NCBI GenBank assembly: GCA_026018925.1
Contig: JAKSZU010000009.1
Coordinates: forward strand, 86,998,139 to 87,062,138
Direction of reading: 5' to 3'
DNA length: 64,000 bases
DNA from: Tupaia tana
Taxonomy: Eukaryota > Chordata > Mammalia > Scandentia > Tupaiidae
Made by a program: the position numbers and the translations under genes. This document shows, in pieces, positions 58,580 through 64,000 of this stretch (positions are counted from its first letter, which is position 1; each line of letters opens with the position of its first letter). The notes beneath the pieces are model-generated. The model did not search any database and was not told the DNA's origin. It saw nothing but the letters and a program-made list of their open reading frames with translations.

Positions 58580-59224
58580 CCTGCCATAGCCTCTCCGTTG
58601 GTTCTCCTGTTTCTAATATTGTCCCCCTTTCAGTCCATCGTCCATATTGCAACTAAAATGAAAATTCAAATTTATATATGGCTCTTTCATTGGCCCCAGC
58701 ATAGTTTGAACTCCTTAACACAGTTTGCAAGCTCTTTCATTATCTGGTTCCTACTCATCTCTCCAAGCTCATCTAAAAATTCTTAACTCTGAAACTTCCT
58801 CTCCACCAATTAATTATTCCATCATGAATCCCCACTCTCTATGCTTGAATTACACTCCACTTCATCCAGTCTTCCTCAAACATGCTTTCTATTTCTTATT
58901 ACTAGAATGCTTTCTTAGCAACCTCTTATTTCCTCCATCCCAGCCTCTTCAGCTGGCTAGATAATATTTATCCTCCAGGTTTCAGCTTCTACATCACTTA
59001 TGCAGGGCATTACTAACTGACCTGACACCTAATCTACATGATCCTTCAGGTTTGACAATAATACTGTTACAAGGCACTTATTCTGTGTTATAATAGTCTA
59101 TTTGCTTATCTGTATCCCACACTAGATTGTAAACAGCTTGAGGGTAGTGATTATGTCTTGTTCACATTTAGTACACCCCTAGCATAATACCATACCAAAT
59201 ATTTATTTAAATAAATGAATGAGA
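58580..59224 (+). mobile_element. L2 3' end, sense
   Basis: CTCTTTCATTATCTGGTTCC, CTTCCTCAAACATGCTTTC, GGTTTCAGCTTCTACATCAC, GATTGTAAACAGCTTGAGGG and ATATTTATTTAAATAAATGA follow the L2 3' end in order. Confidence 0.85.
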
Positions 59225-59339
59225 AGGAAAATGGAAATAAATCTCCAACATTATAGGTCATTATTATTTCTTATTCCTTTCTATATTTTCTAAGTATTAT
59301 GTGATTAAATATGCAATGTTTTTGTAATCATAAAATAAT

Positions 59340-60815
59340 AATATATGTTAGAATTAATTTTATATATGTTATTATCATTTTATATATTCAATCACTATAT
59401 ATCTTAACATGCTAATTATCCCATTATGAATCCACTGTATATTAGCCCAGTTAAAGATATTATCATACACATTATCAATAGACAATTTTCCAATTTTATG
59501 ACCCTTAAATGTTTTGTTTCTTTCTTTTCCTTCTTAATTCCCCTCCTCTCACCCTCCCCTGTTTCCCACATACCTCCCACACTGTTTGTAGTATCCTCAA
59601 TTGTTCTCCATGCTTTTATATCTTCCAGTCATTCAGTTTATGCAATCAGTATATACTGAGTGGCAACATATAATACCTCTCTTTCACCATCCAACTTGCT
59701 TCAATTAGCAGTAAAACTTCCATATTCATTCACTTTCTATCAAATGCCAATGTCTTATTTTTTATGGCTGAGTAGTATTCCATAGTGTATAGGTGCCACA
59801 CTTTTTCATTCCATTAATGTGTTCTTGGACATTGAGTAATTGTGAATAATGACACAATAAACATGGATGTTCAAGTACTTTTCCAACTGAGTGTATTCCT
59901 ATCCTTTGGGTAATACCCAGTAGTGGGATTCCTGGATCATATAGCAGTTCTATTTGCAGGTCTTTAAGGAACATCCATATTGTTCTCCACAGTGGCTATA
60001 CTAATTTACATTCCCACCAACAGTGTAGGAGAGTTACCTTTTCACCACAGCCTCATCAGGACTTACTTTTTATTTTCTTAATCTTAGCCATTCTGACTGT
60101 GGTTAAGTAGTATCCCATCATGGCTTCGATTTGCATCTCTCTTATGAAAGATGTTGAACATTTTTTCATATGCTTTTTGGCTGTTCATATGTCTTCCTTA
60201 GAGAGTTGTCTCTTCAACTCAGTAGCCCATCTTTTAATTGGGTTGATCTTTTATTTTTTTTTCCCCAGGGTACTTGAGTTCCCTGTATATTCTGGTTATC
60301 AGTTCCTTATCTGAGGCATAGTTTGCAAATATATTTTCCCATTCATATGGTTGACAATTTACTGTAATTATTGTTACTTTTGCTGTGCAGAAGTAACCTG
60401 ATGTATTCCCATTTGTCTATTTTTGGAACTATTGTCTGTGCTTTGGGGGTCTTGTTTCAAAAGTCTTGCCTACTCCAGTGTCTCTGAAATTTCCCGTGTT
60501 TTCCACCAGTAGTTTTATAGTTTAAGGTCTTAGGTTTAGATCAATGATCCATTTAGAGTTGATTTTTTGTTAATGGTGAGATATAAGGATCTAATTTTAT
60601 CTTTCTGCAAGTGGATACCAAGCTTTACCAGCACCATTTGCTAAAGAGATTTTCTTTTCCCCACTGGATTGACTGGTGGCCTTTGTCAAACATAAATTTG
60701 CTGTATGTTTTGGGCTTTATTTCTAGGGTCTCTATTCTGATCTATTGGTCTACATGCCTGTTTTTTGTTCCAATGCTATGCTGTTTGATTATCAAAGCTT
60801 TGTAATATATTAATT
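59340..60815 (-). mobile_element. L1, 5' truncated, antisense
   Basis: 3' UTR, then TTTTTATGGCTGAGTAGTATTCC, TGTTCTCCACAGTGGCTATAC and TGCTGTTTGATTATCAAAGC in antisense ORF2 order. It stops in ORF2 at about 60815. Confidence 0.9.
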
Positions 60816-61162
60816 TAAAAAGTATACTAAATGCACAAGAAGCCCATGTGCAGTCTAGGGCCTGGAAGGCAAAGCTGAGCCAGCCCCAGACCTCCAACCT
60901 GATCCTGCAGTTTCAGAGTTAGGACGACAAAAAAGTAGCAGGCCTCTTAAGTAGCCAATCCCCACCTAAAGCCTCCTGCCCAGCCTAGGGCCTGGAAGGC
61001 AGGGCTGAGTCAGACCCAAACCTTCCAACCCTATCCTGAAGTATCAGAGTTAGAAAGACAGAGAAATAAAGCAGGCCTTCTAAGCAGCCACTCTTCACCT
61101 GAAGCTCCCTGCTCAGCCTAGGGCACAAAGGAAGAGCTGAGCCAGTGCCAGACCTCCATCCT

Positions 61163-61422
61163 TTTTTTTTTTTTTTTTTTTTTTTGAGAGGTTTTTCACT
61201 ATAGGGCACATTCACTAGCCAGACAGACAGAGAGAGACAGAGAGACAGAAAGTGAGAAATCACCCCCCAGGGGGGATGGCCATGTCACAATCCCTTCTCC
61301 TCCGTTCTCCTCTCGGGATCTTGGGCACGCATACACACGCACCCGGCGTGAGTTTTAAGCCACCGGGTCCAGGTCGACTACGTGGGAGTCCAGCGACATA
61401 GCCATTACACTAACTGCTGGTT
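61163..61422 (-). mobile_element. CYN-like SINE, young, nested in the L1 promoter monomers
   Basis: 15-bp TSD CCAGACCTCCATCCT at 61148-61162 and 61423-61437. A 14-base deletion removes part of the box B region (CCGGGTCCAGGTCGACTAC on the plus strand). Confidence 0.94.
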
Positions 61423-61483
61423 CCAGACCTCCATCCTAATCCTGCAGTTTCCGAGTTAGAAGGACAGAATATCAGCTCTCTCT

Positions 61484-62055
61484 TTTTTTTTTTAGCTTCA
61501 TTGATTTATTCTTTCTATTCTTTCTTTCACAAAAGATTTCTCTGTGATATACAATACTGTTTGATAACATTTTACCCACCATGGAATTTCTTTCAATATT
61601 TGAGTGAATTCTCAACCTATGCCACTGTAGTATGTTTGTATAATATTCTACTTCCTTTGTAGTTTGTCATTTTAACAATCTTTACAGAATCTTCACCAGG
61701 AGTGGATTCATTTCAACCAAGCAGTTTCTTCACTCATTCATAATAAACAGTTCATCTTTCTTTTTCTTCTTTTTCTCTTTTTTCATTTCATTTTCTTTTA
61801 TACATTCAATCACATTATTATTTGGCTTACAAAATGGGTATTTCAACAGGTGAACATTTCTCCCCTAGTACAGTTGATAAAACTACAAAATATCTTGAAT
61901 GGATAATACCACATTTCTTTGAGCCATCAATGCTTTGCCTCCCTATTTTTCTTCTACATGTTCTTCGTCAGACCCTCCTCTTTCACACACTCTATATCTG
62001 GTATTTACATCTATATACTGTGTTTCTATATCCTTTAGTCAATTAGTTTCAGTTA
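61484..62055 (-). mobile_element. L1 3' end fragment, antisense, nested in the L1 promoter monomers
   Basis: T-run, then an L1 3' UTR like that of the copy at 5808 (CATTCAATCACATTATTATT, TTTGCCTCCCTATTTTTCTTC). No ORF2 landmark beyond the 3' UTR. No clear TSD. Confidence 0.8.
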
Positions 62056-62835
62056 AACTGCTACTCCCCACCTGAAGCCCCCTGCCCAGCCTAGGGCCCA
62101 GAAGGCTTGCCTGAGACAGTCCCAGAACTCCATCTTGATCTTGCAGTTTCAGAGTTAGAAGCCATACTCACATAGGGACAAGAAAGGTCTAGGTATATAG
62201 TAGCCAAACGTCTGAACACTGTCAAGCTCTGAAGGAATCCTCTCTCCCCAGAGAATCACCAGTAAAAAGGGAGAAACACTTCTTAAATCTGAACCTAAGA
62301 CTCCCCCTGTGGATACCACATTGCAAACCACAGTAGCAGAGAGAAATTGTCATGGAACTAATTCACGACAAAACACATGACTACACAGCTACAGAAATCT
62401 ACTCCAAAGAATTAGCAACAAGTGACTACATCACCAAATGACTAAAAATTGCAGAAGAACATAAACTATGAGAAAACCAGGAAGTACATCCCCATCAAGG
62501 GAACACAATAATTCATCTCCAACTATGGAAAAAAAAAAAAAAAAAAAACAAGAAGATCACCAAAGCGTCAGAAAAAGAATCCGGTATATTCATAGTAGCA
62601 AAAATAAATGAGATGCAAGAGAAAATAGACAACCAACTCCAGGAGATGAGGAAGTCCTTCCACAAGTTGGAGTCACCATAAAAAAGTATCAAACAGAACT
62701 TCTAAAGATGAAGACTGTAGTGCAGGAAATCAAAACCTCCTTTGAAAGTATTAATAGCAGATCAGACCACACAGAAGATGGAATCTCTGATGTGGAAGAC
62801 AAAACCTCAGACATGGATAAAACCACCAATAAGGA

Positions 62836-63045
62836 CCTCCAGAGGCCAGGTGCGATTCCTTTGGCTTCAAGCTGACCCTGGTTAGGGCGGTGTTGTCTCA
62901 GCAGTGCTGCAGAGACCCCCAGCCAGGATGGCTCACCCTCCCTGGGCCACTCCTCTCTGTCCCCCAAGTCCCCTCGCTTTACAGGCCTATCAGTTCTGAT
63001 ATTGTAGGGTGAGGTGAGAGCAGGCCCAGGGAGGGTGATTACCGG
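62836..63045. other. GC-rich block of unknown origin
   Basis: About 210 bases (GACCTCCAGAGGCCAGGTGC to GGGTGATTACCGGCC) far richer in G/C than anything around it. It lies between the broken L1 ORF1 and the cyclin G1 pseudogene. The 158-residue open frame on the minus strand (62689-63165) spans three unrelated units and is not credible as a gene. It may be part of the same retrocopied transcript or another gene's fragment. Confidence 0.4.
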
Positions 63046-63054
63046 CCAGCAGCT

Positions 63055-63440
63055 TGCAGTCCTTATCAAGATAAAGCCCAAGCACCTTGGGTGTGTTGGG
63101 TGTACGGAGTTGCTTCTATTTGGCTGTAAAATCAATAGAAGATGAGAGGAATATCCCATTGGCAACTGACTTGATCTGAATTAGTCAATATAGATTCATG
63201 GTTTCAGATTTGATGAGAATGAAGAAGACTGTATTGGAAAAGGTGTATTGGCAAATCAAAGCTAGTAGTACCTTTCAGTTTCTGCAACTCTATTATTCAC
63301 TCATTCAAGAGAACTTGCCATTTGAAAAGAAAAATAGCCTTAATTTTGAAAGACTAGAAGCTCAACTTAAGACATGTTACTGCAGAATCATGTTTTCTAA
63401 AGCAAAGCCTTCTGTGTTGGCATTGTCTATTACAATGAAC
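63055..63440 (+). pseudogene. CCNG1: Cyclin G1 processed pseudogene, partial
   Basis: The parent encodes an atypical cyclin induced by p53. The copy begins at about KPKHLGCVG (63074 on), shifts frame, then reads CFYLAVKSIEDERNIPLATD and LI, a stop (TGA where the parent has CGA, Arg), then ISQYRFMVSDLMRMKK. It goes on clean through FQFLQLYYSLIQENLPFEKK, NFERLEAQLKTCYCRIMFSK and AKPSVLALSI, and diverges at about 63425. It covers the second half of the cyclin box region and more without an intron. No N-terminal or C-terminal third is present. The stop, the frameshift and the lack of introns mark a dead retrocopy. ATG at 63198 is internal and not a real start. Confidence 0.88.
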
Positions 63441-64000
63441 AATATGAACAATAGTATTTAGACAGATTTCTGGTAAGGGTTTTTTTATTTGTTTGTTTAT
63501 TTAAGTAGATTAATGCAGTAACAAAAAAACAAGTTCTCTTGAGCTTGCTTTCTGAACCTTGACCTATGGGATTCAGTGTTGTAACAGATTTAAGCTATGT
63601 AGCCTCAAAACAGCACAATTGGATTTGCATGATGTTACCAAACTTAGGAAAACTGCTGCCTGATTTGTAATACTGTGGTATTATATATACATTTGGATTC
63701 ATCTGTGAAGCATCCAAATCAAAACTAAAATCATAAATGTGAAACACTAATAACAAGTCTGGGAAAACTAACAGTGAATCTTCATTTGTAACATTGATCT
63801 AACTTTCTATATTGGACCAATATGTTGTGTTGAGGTGGTAACAAAAATGGTAACCTACTTAATTTAAATATTAACTTTTAAATTATGAGGTTTACATCAA
63901 AATCATTTCATAAATGCACTTCGAAGGCATATTGAGGATTATGGGCAGTATATATGGTTTCTTGGTACCCATAATACAAGGAATATATAATCCAGAGACA
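63441..64000. other. Sequence after the cyclin G1 pseudogene, unassigned
   Basis: AT-rich, no repeat family recognised. It could hold retrocopied 3' UTR of the cyclin G1 transcript joined after a deletion, but I cannot confirm this from the sequence. Confidence 0.35.

Larger units (their letters stand above)
60835..62835 (+). mobile_element. L1 5' part (promoter monomers, 5' UTR and start of ORF1), sense
   Basis: Promoter monomers (GCCTAGGGCCTGGAAGGC; CAGTTTCAGAGTTAG) with a period of about 130 bp cover 60835-61480 and 62056-62160. The 5' UTR follows, then ORF1 from about 62490 to 62835, where it breaks off at an A-rich point (AAAACCACCAATAA). It is the same L1 subfamily as the element at 34472-47638. 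The rest of the L1 is not in the window. Confidence 0.88.

Noticed and set aside
62689-63165. A 158-residue open frame on the minus strand
   Set aside because: It crosses L1 ORF1, the GC-rich block and the antisense of the cyclin G1 pseudogene. No single protein can be made of these and no motif is recognisable.
63198-63461. A possible short functional cyclin G1-like gene
   Set aside because: The same reading continues upstream of the ATG as clear cyclin G1 sequence with a stop and a frameshift, so it is part of a dead retrocopy.

Overview
The window is mammalian nuclear DNA. It is AT-rich and packed with LINE-1 (L1), ORF1-only L1-derived elements, tRNA-derived SINEs, L2 and MIR, with one intron-split protein-coding gene. 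About 44 copies of one SINE family are present, most with a Pol III box A (TAGCGTAATGG) and box B (GGTTCGCGTCC) and long C/T-rich tails. I best match this SINE to the CYN family of colugos (Dermoptera). That assignment is from memory and moderately sure; a eutherian mammal is certain.

Region 1 (1-31.3 kb) is the 3' part of ZDHHC15, a DHHC-type protein S-acyltransferase gene, on the + strand. The last four coding exons are at 3240-3372, 5619-5745, 11278-11381 and 30727-30773. They join in phase to 136 codons plus a stop and carry the last membrane segment, the TTxE and PaCCT motifs and the cytosolic tail. The catalytic DHHC exons lie upstream of the window. Introns hold SINEs, L1 3' ends, L2 (including a diverged duplicated L2 block at 15.5/17 kb), MIR, and two ORF1-only elements (17.6-20.9 kb sense; 24.6-26.9 kb antisense).

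Region 2 (31.3-34.4 kb) is gene-free flanking DNA with a MIR, SINEs and a 76-bp palindromic mariner-like MITE.

Region 3 (34.47-47.64 kb) is one full-length antisense L1 bounded by a 16-bp target-site duplication (TSD). It is blown up to 13 kb by two nested ORF1-only elements and six nested SINEs. Its 5' end is four ~122-132-bp tandem promoter monomers.

Region 4 (47.65-58.5 kb) is an old sense L1 split by three more ORF1-only elements, each with a readable TSD. The ORF1-only elements are half-L1 (HAL1) type: 5' UTR with tandem monomers, an L1 ORF1 protein gene, then directly a 3' UTR, with no ORF2. They would need L1 ORF2 protein supplied in trans.

Region 5 (58.5-64 kb) holds an L2 3' end, an antisense L1, the 5' part of a sense L1 (promoter monomers plus ORF1 start), and a cyclin G1 processed pseudogene next to a GC-rich block of unknown origin.

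No intact gene other than ZDHHC15 is supported. The most interesting structure is the young-looking, multi-copy ORF1-only retrotransposon family, with two different promoter-monomer types and a duplicated 3' UTR module.
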